32,626 nucleotides of DNA from NCBI GenBank assembly GCA_015499985.1, contig JAAAUF010000386.1, positions 3,521-36,146 on the forward strand, in the 5' to 3' direction. Shown one piece after another: positions 12,191-23,000 of this stretch. A program made the position numbers and the translations under genes. The DNA comes from Haplosporangium gracile. Lineage: Eukaryota; Mortierellomycota; Mortierellomycetes; Mortierellales; Mortierellaceae. Below the pieces are notes generated by a model, which was given only the letters and a program-made list of their open reading frames with translations, searched no databases and was not told the origin of the DNA. Position 1 is the stretch's first letter; each line of letters starts with the position of its first letter.

Positions 12191-14480
12191 TTACACAGCA
12201 ACGGCACCTCCCTCCTGCTTCTGCCTACGCGTAACTTTCATGGGCAGCCCCTCCAACATGGGCATCGTCACTGAAATACCATACGCCGGCAATTTGGCAC
12301 TATCCACCAACGTCAACTCGAACTTCTGCAGAATCATCCCGACCACCGTCAACGCCTCCAACACTGCAAAATTCTGCCCAAGGCAAACACGGGGTCCAGC
12401 ATGGAAAGAACTGAACTTGCCCTGGGAAGGTTTTTCGGTGTTGATCCAACGGGCTGGGTTGTAGGAAAGGACGTCGGGGCCCCAGATAGCTTCGGAACGG
12501 CCCATGACGTAGGAGGACCAGGTGAACCATTCTCCGGCGTAGATTTTCGTTCCATCTGGGAGGACGTCGTCTTGAACGCAGATCTTCAAGTTGCGAGGGA
12601 CTGAAGGGAAGATTCGAAGGGCTAATGAGAAGTAGGGAGACGAGAGGAGGGGGTATGAGGTTAGTATATGGTTGAAGGACAAAGGGGAAACTTATAAATC
12701 GACAGGACGTGTGCTTTTTACCTTCGTTGAAACTAGCGGTCAGAGGGCAGGGTCATTATGAGAGGAGAAGAAGAGACCGTATTAGTAACCAGTACGCATG
12801 CAAAACAGCCATAACCACAATCAACAACCATCACACACAAAAAACAAGCCGTACCAAGCCTCGGCGTATTTCTGTTGCTTGTGAGTCTCATAAGAAGGCA
12901 ATCCATCCCCCAAAACGTCATCCACCTCCTTGACCAAAGTCTTCATGATCTCCTTATCAGTCCCGTCTCGGTTAATCAAATAAAACATCCACGACAAGGC
13001 CTGCGCCGTCGTGTCCCTCCCCGCAATAGTGAAATTCAAAATAATATCCACCAAATACTCGTCCGACAATGGCTTTCCCTCATCATCCTTGGCCTCCATA
13101 AACAACTGCAGCAAATCCTTCTTGGCACCATTGTACCCCTCGGCACGACGGCGCTGGATGATTTCGAGGGAATGTTTGCGGATGAGGGCTTTGTCGTATT
13201 TGGCTTTGGCGCCCACACTGGTGAGGGCCTCGCGGATCTTCCAGGCTGGGTCCATGAGTCGGTCGGAGCAAGTTCCGGTCAGGTCGTCGAATGAGACGGC
13301 GAAGTCGACTTTGCTTTCGATGTTTTCGAGGCAACCGAAGCTCTCTCCGAATGAGACACTAGGACAAATGGGTAGTTGTATAAGTATGAGTGTGAGTGGA
13401 AGCGATTTTTTGTATGATGAAGACAAAGCGCCCTGGTCACAGATCGACAACAACTATAGAAAAAAGAGAAAATAGGGTACTTACGCGCCAAAGCTATCAA
13501 GCGTGAAATGAAGCATAAGCGCATGGAAATCAATCTCGGTCCCCGCATCAGCAGCCTTGCCGAGGTACTCGAGCACCTTCTGGGCTTCAATCACAAAAAC
13601 ATCACTGGTGTATTCACGGAAAGCCTTGACGTTGAAAATGTGCGAGGCTTGCTTGCGCTGAAACTTCCATGTTGGACCGTCGGATGCAAAGATACCTGTT
13701 TTGACATGAGGGGAAAGGAAAAAGAAAAGAAAGGAAGGACCGGGGTTTGAAAAGGAGAACAGGAAGAAGGGAATTAGGGTCAGTCAATTAGGACTGTCGT
13801 AGTGGTGGAAACGTAAAATAAAATTAAGAATTTTGTGTGTGTGTATGCTTGTGAGCAGCAACCATGTCCAAACGGACGGGAACCGCGCCAACGAACAAGT
13901 CAATAAAGGAAAAAGAATAAAAAAAGAACAGGAGTACAAGATAAAGGTAATTTAAGAACGGGAAGGGAAAAGGCGATCGAATGATGATAACAAAAAGACA
14001 GAATGCCTTCAGAGAATGATGATGTGGACGCAAAGGCAAGAACCAAAAAGAAGCGTCGATTCGGGACAAAGATGAATGCTTACCAGATCCAAAGAGATCT
14101 CCAAGGGCTCCCTTGAAAATAGGGCCCTTCTCATACGCCCAAAAGTTACTCTTCAAAACATGCTCGACCATCTCTGGGGTGTCTCCCTGAATCATCCTTC
14201 CAATCACGGGCAAACTAATCGACCAGACAGGTCCCAGCTCGCGATAGTTCTTTTCAAAGAAATCATACAACTTGGTTCCTGGAATCATGGCAAGGAGAGG
14301 CATATGTCCAAGGAGGGGGTAGGCACCCTTGGGTTCTTTGAGGTCGTCACGACGACGGGTTCCGACGGCATGGGAGCGGTACTTGTAGAGGAAGAAGGCT
14401 GAAAGAGCAAGGAGGAGTTTGAGGTTGTTGGACTTTGTGGAATGCTGGAGGGCGGACTTGACCAGTTCTGTAATGGCCAT
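12191..14480 (-). CDS. cytochrome P450 monooxygenase (AGRDTT class)
   Basis: Five exons (minus): 14480-14084, 13695-13485, 13358-12855, 12732-12722 (11 nt) and 12621-12191. Introns are GT-AG, phases close, and the product is 517 aa, a standard length for microsomal P450s. A hydrophobic N-terminal segment (LLLALSAFFLYKY) should anchor it in the endoplasmic reticulum. The proline-rich hinge, C-helix WKFQR, I-helix FTIAGRDTTAQALSW, ExxR motif (E-A-L-R, with E in the micro-exon) and haem loop FSSFHAGPRVCLG are all present. AGRDTT is shared with CYP52/CYP63/CYP86 fatty-acid omega-hydroxylases, so a lipid substrate is plausible but unproven. I chose the ATG beginning MAITELVK because it precedes the anchor; an in-frame ATG at 14534 would add 18 residues. 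A related relic lies at 18632-18910. Confidence 0.92.
12722..12732 (-). other. 11-nt micro-exon of the P450 gene
   Basis: The exon TTTCAACGAAG is preceded by AG and followed by GT. Joining it to its neighbours gives ...YAEACFNEALRIFPSVP..., which restores the ExxR motif and the reading frame. Without it both motif and frame are lost. Confidence 0.85.
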
Positions 14481-15531
14481 TTTAGTAGGTGGTTTGTAAT
14501 GGAAAAGGAAGGAGGAGAGTGTTGTGAAGGACAAAGAGAAAGGAAAGAAGAAGAAGAATAAAAACGAAGAGAGAGGATGTGGATTTGATTTTTTATGCTT
14601 TTATCAAAGAATCCGACGTTAAGTGAGCGCCGAGAAATTGCCGAGAAGTCCGAGGGGAACCATTGTCCACTGTCCAGACGGACCCCTTCTCTCTCTTCGT
14701 TCGCAAGTCCGAAGCACTGCAATGGTTCAAAACAAGGACATGCACCACACACACCAAAATGAGTGCAGGTGAGTTTATTCCACTCTTTCATTCTCCGCCT
14801 TTGTTATTTTCTTCTTTCCTGTAATTGAAAGAAGAAAGGATGCGGGACAAATGGGTCCAATGGATGGGTGAGAGCACTTTTTTTCCCCCCCATGCCCACT
14901 AGCGTCCTTTTTTTTTCTTTTCTTTCTCTAATTGAGAATATTTCGATCGAGCATTGTGCAGTGCTTGCACAAGGGTGATTCTTCTTTCCCTCTTGAGACG
15001 TACCTACATCGTTTGTTTTTTCTTCTGTCAACCACAGGACATCCTTCAGACGGGGAAGGCAAGAAAAAGGATTGTGCCAATGGTGCGTGTGATGGAAATA
15101 AAAAAAAATGAGAGCGTTCTTGGTCTGGTACCTGAGAGCTGGTAGAGGCAAATTTTACATCCGATAGACGCAAGGGCATAGAGCATTGGTGCAAGAGACA
15201 GGAGCATCGACAGGGAAGGGCGACAAAAAGAAGCCCCAAGGTTCGCACACACTACAAAGGTTGATGAGTGGAGAACGCTGAATGCATTGAGAGGACTTAT
15301 ATTCTGTCACAAATACCATGCAATACACAACCACTTTTATTATCACTTCCTTTTTTCACAACAACAGCAAAAAAGAAAAAAAAAACTATTCCATGGCCTA
15401 TCGATCGTCATCCAACACACGCAGAATATTATAACAACCCTAATACCGAACCACGACTGGCAAACACTCCTGCGGCTGCATGCCCGCAAATGCCATAATC
15501 ATTATCCCTGCATTCAACCGCACCTGGGATA
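14481..15531. other. intergenic, P450 upstream region
   Basis: Sequence just upstream of the P450 start (14481-14580) is GA-rich on plus, like the other leaders here. The rest has short uninformative frames, a T-rich tract (about 14878-14930) and no recognisable gene or RNA. Confidence 0.5.
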
Positions 15532-16125
15532 TCAGGCCCCCCTCTCGAACTGTATCTCCTTGAGCGTATCAGGTCCTGTTGTTGCTGTTGTTGTTGTTGT
15601 TGCCGTTGTTGATGATATCGATGGTAGTGATGATGATGAGGTGGCGGAGGTGGTGGCGGGGAAAGTGGTTTGAGCACGAAAAGCGTTGATGAAACCGACC
15701 CACCTGGACTCGAGCCAGGCCTTGGCGGTCATCCGTTCGAGACGGGGAAAGTTTGTCCATACTAGGAATCGGGTCATCGCCGCGTTGTCGATCCGCCAGC
15801 GGTCCCGTATCACCAATGTCTGCAATTGTGGCGCCACTACACTTTCCCGCTTCAATGGTAGTGCCGGCGTCGAGAAGAGATCAGTAGTGACTTGCGGCAT
15901 GAAAAAGTCAGATTCAGTAAGGAAGACAAGGTGTGATTCGGACTCGGGCAACATATTAAGGTCAAGAGATCTCAGGGCGGGACACCCTTGAAGCGCCTGG
16001 AACTGAAAACGGAGTGCAAATTCGCCAAAGAGCTCGAGATATGTCAAGTTGGGCAGGCGCCAGTCCCATCTCCACTCTGGTCGTACGATCGCTGGCTCTG
16101 GCCTTCCAAAAATTCCTCCTGCCTC
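15532..16125 (-). pseudogene. 3' fragment of an F-box/LRR protein gene
   Basis: A continuous minus-strand frame of 198 codons ends at a stop at 15532. It begins with a W-x-W-D-W-RLPNLTYLEL segment and continues EFALRFQFQALQGCPALRSL and APQLQTLVIRDRWRIDN, which are leucine-rich repeats of the type seen in the large F-box/LRR families of Mortierella relatives (recalled resemblance). Near the C-terminus a GTT/ACA tract encodes Thr/Ala repeats. There is no F-box, and an in-frame TAG at 16126-16128 closes the frame upstream. No convincing continuation was seen in the next kilobase, so the 5' half is missing or too diverged. If intact, such proteins recruit substrates to SCF ubiquitin ligases. The TAG could be part of a splice acceptor, in which case an upstream exon was missed. 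Confidence 0.5.
15577..15611. repeat. GTT trinucleotide tract inside the LRR fragment
   Basis: Interrupted GTT/ACA repeats read on the minus strand as a Thr-rich stretch with Ala interruptions (TTATTTTTATT) near the protein end. Confidence 0.75.
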
Positions 16126-18282
16126 CTATGGTCCAACATCACCATCGTCCTAAAAGATGGCATAGGACTGGTTCAACTCCTCAACGGGGGATGAAACAAT
16201 AAATCAACGACACATACGGCACAGATATCGCCACTGAAACAAGACTGCCAGTGTGGTGATGTGAACGAAGATCATCCACTCACTCGCGTTTCTGTCCAAA
16301 TATGGAACATGTGGGTTAAGGGGTGTTTAGCCAGTAATGAAAACGAAGGATGGGGCAATTTGGCTCCTCCTACTTTTTCTGATTTAAATTACCGACTTTT
16401 GACTTTTGTTCTTTATTTTGAACTGGAAGCCGTCGGCATACTCAGGTATACTATCGTCTTCCCACACACTCTGGAGTCCGTTCAGATCCTTTCCTTTGGC
16501 CACGTTATGTATCGCCAAGTGATGTAAAAAACCAATCCAGAGCACGCCCTCTCCACGAGTCCGCCAGACCTCCGCTGTTGTAGTCTAACACCCGACCACC
16601 GGCCGACAGATCGTCTAACGGCGTAAACAGTACATAACGGATCGATTTGCGGATCAAAATATCCTTGGCAGCAACAGCATTCGGGATCTACTTCATTGTT
16701 AGCACTCCCTTTTCCGCCATCCACCTCGATCAGTACCAATATGCGGTCTCCTTGGAACTGTCCCAGTTGTTCTTCAGAGAACCCAGTCCTTTATACTCTC
16801 GGTGCCATTTGGCTAATATAGCTCCCCACTTTATTATCCTTTTCACCATCCTTTTCGTATTTACTATCTGTAGAATTCCAACTCCCCATAATCCACGCAT
16901 TATCTTTCGTGTCTCCTCCCTTGCCTACTTCGGAACCACGAGATCTCTCTGGACCTACTTTGGTAAGCGCACTGAGATCCCTTTTCAGCGCGCATGAGCC
17001 TTATCTTCTTGTTATTAGCAATAGTTCCCTTTATTTATCATTGGATTTCACATCTTCCGCAAGTAGATATACTCATGTTACCCGTCGTTATCCCTCCTTT
17101 CGTTTGGCTTCTTCCTTACGTACCTTTTTGGTTTCCAAGTCCTCCCGATCTTCAATGGGTAATGACCTAAATCCCTCTTTTCGATGGTTATATGCCTGTA
17201 GTCCATAGTATCATAATGGTTAGTTCTTTTTCGTTAGCAGCTAGCATCCCTCGTTATAGACCCACATCACGACACTGGTATAGTTCATAAGCATCATGTT
17301 CCAAAACCTTGAATCTCTCGAGGAGCAAGCTCTGAGCGGGCACTCGCTAAAGACGTTGGTAAATGTGATCAGAACAATGCGAAATGGGATTACTGTGCTT
17401 GTGTTGGATCAATTGCCGCTTTTTGAGAAGCTCCCCACACCTTCTCCCTTTTTTGCATAAACGTTTCAATTCGAAATCGAACAAATTGCAGGTTTTTACC
17501 AATTTTTTTTTTGTTGTCTCAAGACGGGTTTCCTGTAAACCCATAAAAGACAGTTTACGTTTGTTCGCCATCGCGCCTTTCATACATTTTTCAAGATGTG
17601 TTGCCAACAAGACGACTACTACAACATACACATATGCGACAGCAATAACTACTGCCAACTGCTGCCAACTTGGATTTTTTTTTTTTTTTTGTTAATTTCA
17701 CGCTTCATTGCTTTGAGTATCTTGTGTAGGTGTGCATGTCTCTCTCCCTTATTTCGTAGCTTACCTTTTGTTATTTTTATTTTTATTTTTTTTGCCTGCT
17801 GATTTTTCTCTTTTCTCTTTCGCCCAACAGGGCTGTCAATCCCTTTTTCTAGTCCTCTGTAAGAAGTTGAGAAGTTATCGTTGTTATGTGGGGGGCTGAA
17901 GTAGGGGAGAGAAAAAAGAGAAAGGGCAGAACTCCAAATTCCTGCTTAGCCACTCTTTATAAACTCGAGTGACTGTCAAGAGTCGACAGACAGACTTTCT
18001 CCTTTTCTTTTTTTTGCACTTTTCTGAGGGGAGGAATGAGAATACGACGTCCCCCCTCTTATCTTTTCTCAGGTATGCACATACGCATTGCTCGCTGTTT
18101 ACTCCTGCTACTCCCTTCTTCTCCTTTCTCACCGACATCGTCCTTCCTCCTCCTTCCTCGCTTTCCTAATTCGTTGTTCATTGCTCATCTCTCAATTCCA
18201 TCGTTACAAACTACATTCACTAATCCTCTCCTCTCCCTCTTCCACAGAACCGCGCCTTGCCTATTTGGATCACAGAAAAACA
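16126..18282. other. region with degraded coding-like sequence, no intact gene
   Basis: About 16480-17190 on the minus strand has coding-like frames broken by stops and frame changes, for example a hydrophilic stretch near 17100-17180 and TGFSEEQLGQFQGDRILVLI near 16735-16790. I do not recognise a family. Part of it (16669-16791) recurs next to the CRN relic at 26411-26560. From 17640 to 18280 the sequence is T- and CT-rich and resembles the pyrimidine-rich leaders of other genes here. A tRNA-like A-box near 17205-17225 lacks a B-box. Confidence 0.4.
16669..16791. repeat. diverged dispersed repeat, copy A
   Basis: Similar in direct orientation to 26411-26560. Shared blocks include CTACTTC(A/G)TTGT(T/C)AG(C/T)ACTC at one end and CAGTTGTTCTTC(A/G)GAGAACCCAGTC at the other. 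The middle is less conserved, with an insertion of about 27 bp in copy B. Whether it is old coding sequence or a piece of a transposon is not clear. Confidence 0.65.
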
Positions 18283-18418
18283 ATGAGCGACGCGATACCA
18301 GAGCGATTGGCCTGCCTTGGCGAACTAGCCATCCTTATAAGTGATTTGTATAAGGCCTTTGTTCCAAAGCAGACACAGACAGAAACGACAGGAGGGGCGA
18401 TGCAGAGTACACAGACCC

Positions 18419-18450
<32 letters not shown>

Positions 18451-18513
18451 ACGGCGGAGACGGCGTCCTTTTGGGATGATTTAAGCGCTCTTATTTTTTT
18501 CCTCTTTGATTAA
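18283..18513 (+). CDS. possible small protein gene, 76 aa, unknown function
   Basis: The frame starts MSDAIPERLACLGELAILIS, continues with a Thr-rich stretch encoded by ACA repeats (about 18420-18455), and ends FWDDLSALIFFLFD. It is not similar to anything I recognise. Three context features favour a real gene. The ATG is in AAAACAATGAG, a good start context. The 170 bp before it are pyrimidine-rich like the leader of the permease gene at the right end. An AATAAA lies about 20 nt past the stop, near 18535. Against it, the protein is short and half low-complexity, and such frames occur by chance. A leader intron ending at CCACAG just upstream is possible. Confidence 0.35.
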
Positions 18514-18631
18514 ACACACAACAAGCACGCAGCAAATAAAAAAGAAGCAATTCAAACGGCTATAAAACTACGCTATCCCTCTCTCTCTCTCCCCTCACTC
18601 TCTCTCAATCCTTCGAATGGCAACAGCAGTT

Positions 18632-18910
18632 TTACGTCTGGTAAACATTCTTAGGTAACCCTTCAAACATAGGCATCGTGGCCGACATACCATACGGCGG
18701 CAACTTGGCACCATCCACCATCATCAACTCGAACTTTTGCAAACGCATCTCAATCCTCGTCAGACTCTTTAAGATTGCAAAACTCATGCCCAAGCAGACA
18801 CGGGGAGCCAGCATGAATTTGCACAAAGGCGCCAGGCTCAACCAGCTTTTTTCGCTTTCAAAATCCACACCCTTGTGCCTGACGTCTACTTCACCGTTCT
18901 GAAGCAGTGT
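18632..18910 (-). pseudogene. 3' relic of a second cytochrome P450
   Basis: The minus-strand frame encodes only the last ~95 residues of a P450: APRVCLGMSFAILKSLTRIE from the haem region, then QKFELMMVDGAKLPPYGMSA and TMPMFEGLP to a stop at 18632. The intact P450 at 12191-14480 has the matching VDSAKLPAYGISVTMPMLEGLP end, so the two are paralogues. In the relic the haem loop is damaged: the segment before the cysteine reads CKFMLAPRVCLG, so the usual Gly of FxxGxRxCxG is Ala and the first Phe is lost. Nothing upstream to 19100 resembles a P450. This is a truncated duplicate that cannot fold as an enzyme. Confidence 0.8.
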
Positions 18911-18958
18911 AGATACTGTATACTTAGATAGTGGGAAGCGCGGTGGCTCTTGTTGCAC

Positions 18959-20005
18959 TTGTGGTCTTTACCCTTTTCAAAGACGCTTTTGCCAATAAGT
19001 TGCTGACCATCACTTTCAGTGTGTGAATACGGCAAGCGATACTAGTGTCAATGAAAGTACAGCAACAACAACAACCTCAGTCAACTGCAGGCGCAACGAT
19101 CGCGTATTTAACCGTATCGGGCCTTTTGATTCTGCAGAAACGAAGAGATTTGCATTAAGCTTAAGGGGAGTTCAAGATTAGCAATTGCGTTTTTACGGTT
19201 TGTGTAACAGCAGCAAAAGAATATTTCGGGTACCCACCCCTCCACTAATGATGGCGCAAAATAGAAAATGGCGAGTGTAAAACATGAAAGGGACGCGGGG
19301 ATGAACGTTTGGCTTGGCAGCTCCTTCCTCAGCTGCATCTCTTTTCTCTTCATCCCATCTCTTATCGACTTTCAACCTTGATCATCAAGCACCTTCATTG
19401 TCTCTTGATCGACCCAACAGTGCATCCCTTCTCCCCCTCTTTATTTTTTCCCTGTTTCCGTCTGAAGTAAGCTTGTCCAAAGACGCACCAGCCAGCGGTG
19501 GAGCACCAGATCCTTTGAGTATGTCTCATTGCGGTGGTGCATGGATAACAGTACCATTTTCCTCCGCTCTCTCTAACGCACAATAACACACCTCACTCAA
19601 ATACCACCATTAGCATCACCGCTCTTACACATCATAAGCATTAAAAACCCTTCAACCGCCAGGTCTAGAGTAGCAGCACCTTAACGTCTAACGCTGCAAA
19701 GGCAACTCCAACTTAGGGTAAAAAAGTGCTTAATGATTGTTGTTGCCCTCAAACCTGTTAGCGTGTGCCTTGAGTGCGGCTAATAAAATATTCTCTCCTA
19801 CCCTTTCACATTAGCCCCCCACAGCGCATATACACCTTAAACCGTTCGCCCTTTTCACCTCCGTTTATTGCAAATTGAAAGATAACCTGCGCTAAGGTAT
19901 GTGCGAAGCTTACCTATTTATTAGCAGACATGCTTTGCTGCAACGTTCAAGAATGAAATCTCTTATCCTGTGTATCTCACTTGCATTGTTTTTAGAAAAC
20001 CCAAC
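18959..20005. other. intergenic, upstream of the NLR-like gene
   Basis: No gene recognised. Short frames at 19108-19589 are uninformative on both strands. The segment 19600-20005 presumably carries the promoter and leader of the plus-strand NLR-like gene. Confidence 0.45.
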
Positions 20006-23000
20006 ATGACCAGACAGTCCATTAACAACCCTCTACCTTGCGGGGAGATGACCCCGAAAAGCAAGTCTGTCTTCAACAAACTCGAGAACTCTGCCAAGAG
20101 AGCCCTCCGCCCGTCCACCAAGGATGACTATGGCGTAGTGAATGCTATTGCCGCCGTCCACGTCGAAAATTCGAGAATATTGATTGGAGCCAGGCGTTTC
20201 GTCCCGGATGGCCCTATTATCGATGCTCCGCGGGAGGTTTTGGGATACGGCGACTCTCAAGGTTGTAGCAAGGATTCCTTGGCGTCACCGGGAGACCAAG
20301 GCCCTAACAACCTTGCTTCTCGTGACGCACCCGAGCAGTCGGACAGCCCCTTACCTACCGCCACTCCAAGCGAGGAAACGGAAAACATTAATAGTTCTCT
20401 GACTACTGGGTCGGCCTCGCCCAATTACGCAGCGCAACAAGCACTACCATCAACAAGACAGGGGTATTTTACATGGATATCTTTTCTTTATCATTCAATT
20501 CTCCAAGTAATTTTGCACCCATAGATTGCGTCCTCTACTTCTCTGACTAATATCTATTTCATTTGCTTTCGCACCAACTCTTCAGAGAACATTCTCTCAA
20601 AATGTCCCCAAACCTGTCTTCCGCGTCGTATTGCCGAAGGTTGGAGATAGCTTCACCTCAACCCTCCAGCTCGCGTTCGGTCAGCACTTGCTTTCTAAAA
20701 ATCCTTTGCCATCAGCACTGATATCAGAACTGCTCGTACCTCTGGCAACAATGTGCAGAAATCGGTTCTAGTACTTGATGAGGCTGAGGAGTCTTGGAAG
20801 AGTAATGTCGAGAAGGATTCAGCCGAGCAGGTTTACGTTCGTTGGCTTACAACTCGAGTGGCTATGAAGTTTCTCAATTGCCTCTACAAAGATGTGGAAT
20901 CTATCGCCGAGGTTGTCGTTTTGGATTCTGCCTTCGAGCCTGAGATCTATCATAGGGTCGTCTCTTCTCTCGTCGGACAGTTGGGGAGCGAGGGACTATT
21001 GGTTCCCGACCTTCTTCAAGGACTGATGCAGCTCATTCAGGAAGCATTGCCAGGCTCTCTCATCGACGACGATCTAGTCAGGATTTTGCGTGTCCTCCGA
21101 GAACAGCTGACAAAGACTTACAAGGCATTGGGTGACGCAGAGCATGCGGCATCCAAACACATTTATCAGCTTTCCACTATCATTTGCAGAGTACTTGACG
21201 CCATGATGGTGGGGAATATTAGGGCTCTCAACCGAACTGAAGACCATAAGCCGCTGTTGGACCTTCTTGTCGAGTTGAAGCGCAGTCCTGACCCCTATCT
21301 CAAATTTCAGGCCTCGTATGCTTGGCAGGCCTTGCAATATGCAGGTGACGATGAGCCTCCCCTACACACCGTCCTTCGGATCGGAGGTGGCGTCACCATG
21401 GCTGCTCTGAGCGTTGTCAGTGTCTTCAAGTTTGATCCGGAGAACTTGTTCAAGGGTCTTGACAAGTTGGCTCAAGCTGCTGGGCAAGCGTTCGATGTTG
21501 TCAAGGCAGGAGTTGAAGGAGCACAGGCGCTTCGAAAGGGTGGCGAGGGAGTGATGGACAGTCTGCTGAAGGGATTCCGGTCGGGGTCCAAGCGCGCATG
21601 GTACCCTGCTCTTCTAGCTGCGCGGATGTGCGTTCGAGATGGGCAAGTTGCCGATTTTCAACAAATAATTTACGAAGCGCCTTGTCGTCATGAGTCTGAG
21701 TTCCAATGGGGTGTCTGTCAATTGCTTGGGGAGATCGCCATGGATCCGATTTGGGCTATTGAGAACCGCCAGCAGGCTGTTGACTTACTCGGCAAGCTGT
21801 ATAGGAGTGATAAAGAACGGATTACCGATCCTGGTGCCAAGCAAGTGATTCTGGGCATTCTCCAATACAACTCCACCAAATCAGCCCCAATCATTCAGGA
21901 GCACGCCAGGATTCTGCTTCAAGACCTAACAACCACCAGCACCAACAGTCTCCTTCGGGAGTACCCCTTGGCCGTCCGTATGTCGTTACCAGCGGCATCT
22001 TCACTGTTGGACAAAGCCCTCAAGGAACTCCCTTTGAAATACAAAATACATAGGATGATGACGCAATGTCGCAATGAATATAAGCAGGCCATCTATATTC
22101 CACCTCAAGCCAAAGCCAACTTCCAAGCCGCTGACGAGCAGTCGTTCTCATTGATGGACAAGATCAAGGAGTATTTGAGCAGCAATCGAGAGGTCTTCTT
22201 GATTTTGGGCAATTCAGGAGCAGGGAAATCAACATTCAACACGCACTTATGGTATGCTCTTCTGAAGGACTTCAAGGAAGGTGATCGCATTCCATTACAC
22301 ATCACTTTGCCAGCCATTAGGAGCCCAGAGACGGAGTTAATATCAGAGCATCTCACGACCCACAATTTTTCCAAAGACGACATTCAGGATTTGAAGCGCG
22401 ATCGGCAATTCGTTATCATCTGCGACGGATACGACGAAGCCCAGCTTAAAATAAACCTGTGTCGGACCAACTCGTTCAACCAACCAGGAGAGTGGAATGT
22501 CAAAATGATCATCAGCTGCAGAACCACCTACCTCGGCCAGGACTTCCGAAGGCTATTCCAGCCACAACCAATCGACCGACACATCCCAGCCACGCCTCAT
22601 CTCTTTCAAGAGGCAGTCATTGTCCCTTTTTCAAGCCACCTGATCGAAGACTATATCAAGCAGTTTGTGCAAGAAACAGAGGCACATAAACCGGTTGACA
22701 GTCGTTCGGTTTGGAGCTCGGAGAGATACATGAACATACTGAAGACGATCCCCAATTTGATGGAGCTGGTCAAGAATCCGTTTCTTCTCACCCTTTCACT
22801 CGAGGCATTACCTGATGTGGCCAAGAATTCACCTAACTTCACCAAACTCAAACTGACCCGACTTGACATCTACGATGCCTTCATCGACAATTGGGCTAAT
22901 AACAGCCTGCGCCGACTGACCGATATGCCTTTAAAAGGTGAAGAAGAGAAGGTGCTGGATGGACTTATCGAGGACGGATTCTCACAGGCTGTAATCGATT

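Noticed and set aside
15577..15611. GTT tract considered as a CRISPR-like or regulatory array
   Set aside because: It is a simple trinucleotide repeat inside a reading frame; there are no spacers, and CRISPR arrays are not expected in a fungus.
17203..17275. tRNA-like A-box (AGTATCATAATGGTTAG) suggesting a tRNA gene
   Set aside because: There is no B-box at the right distance and the acceptor ends do not pair; at best an old tRNA fragment.
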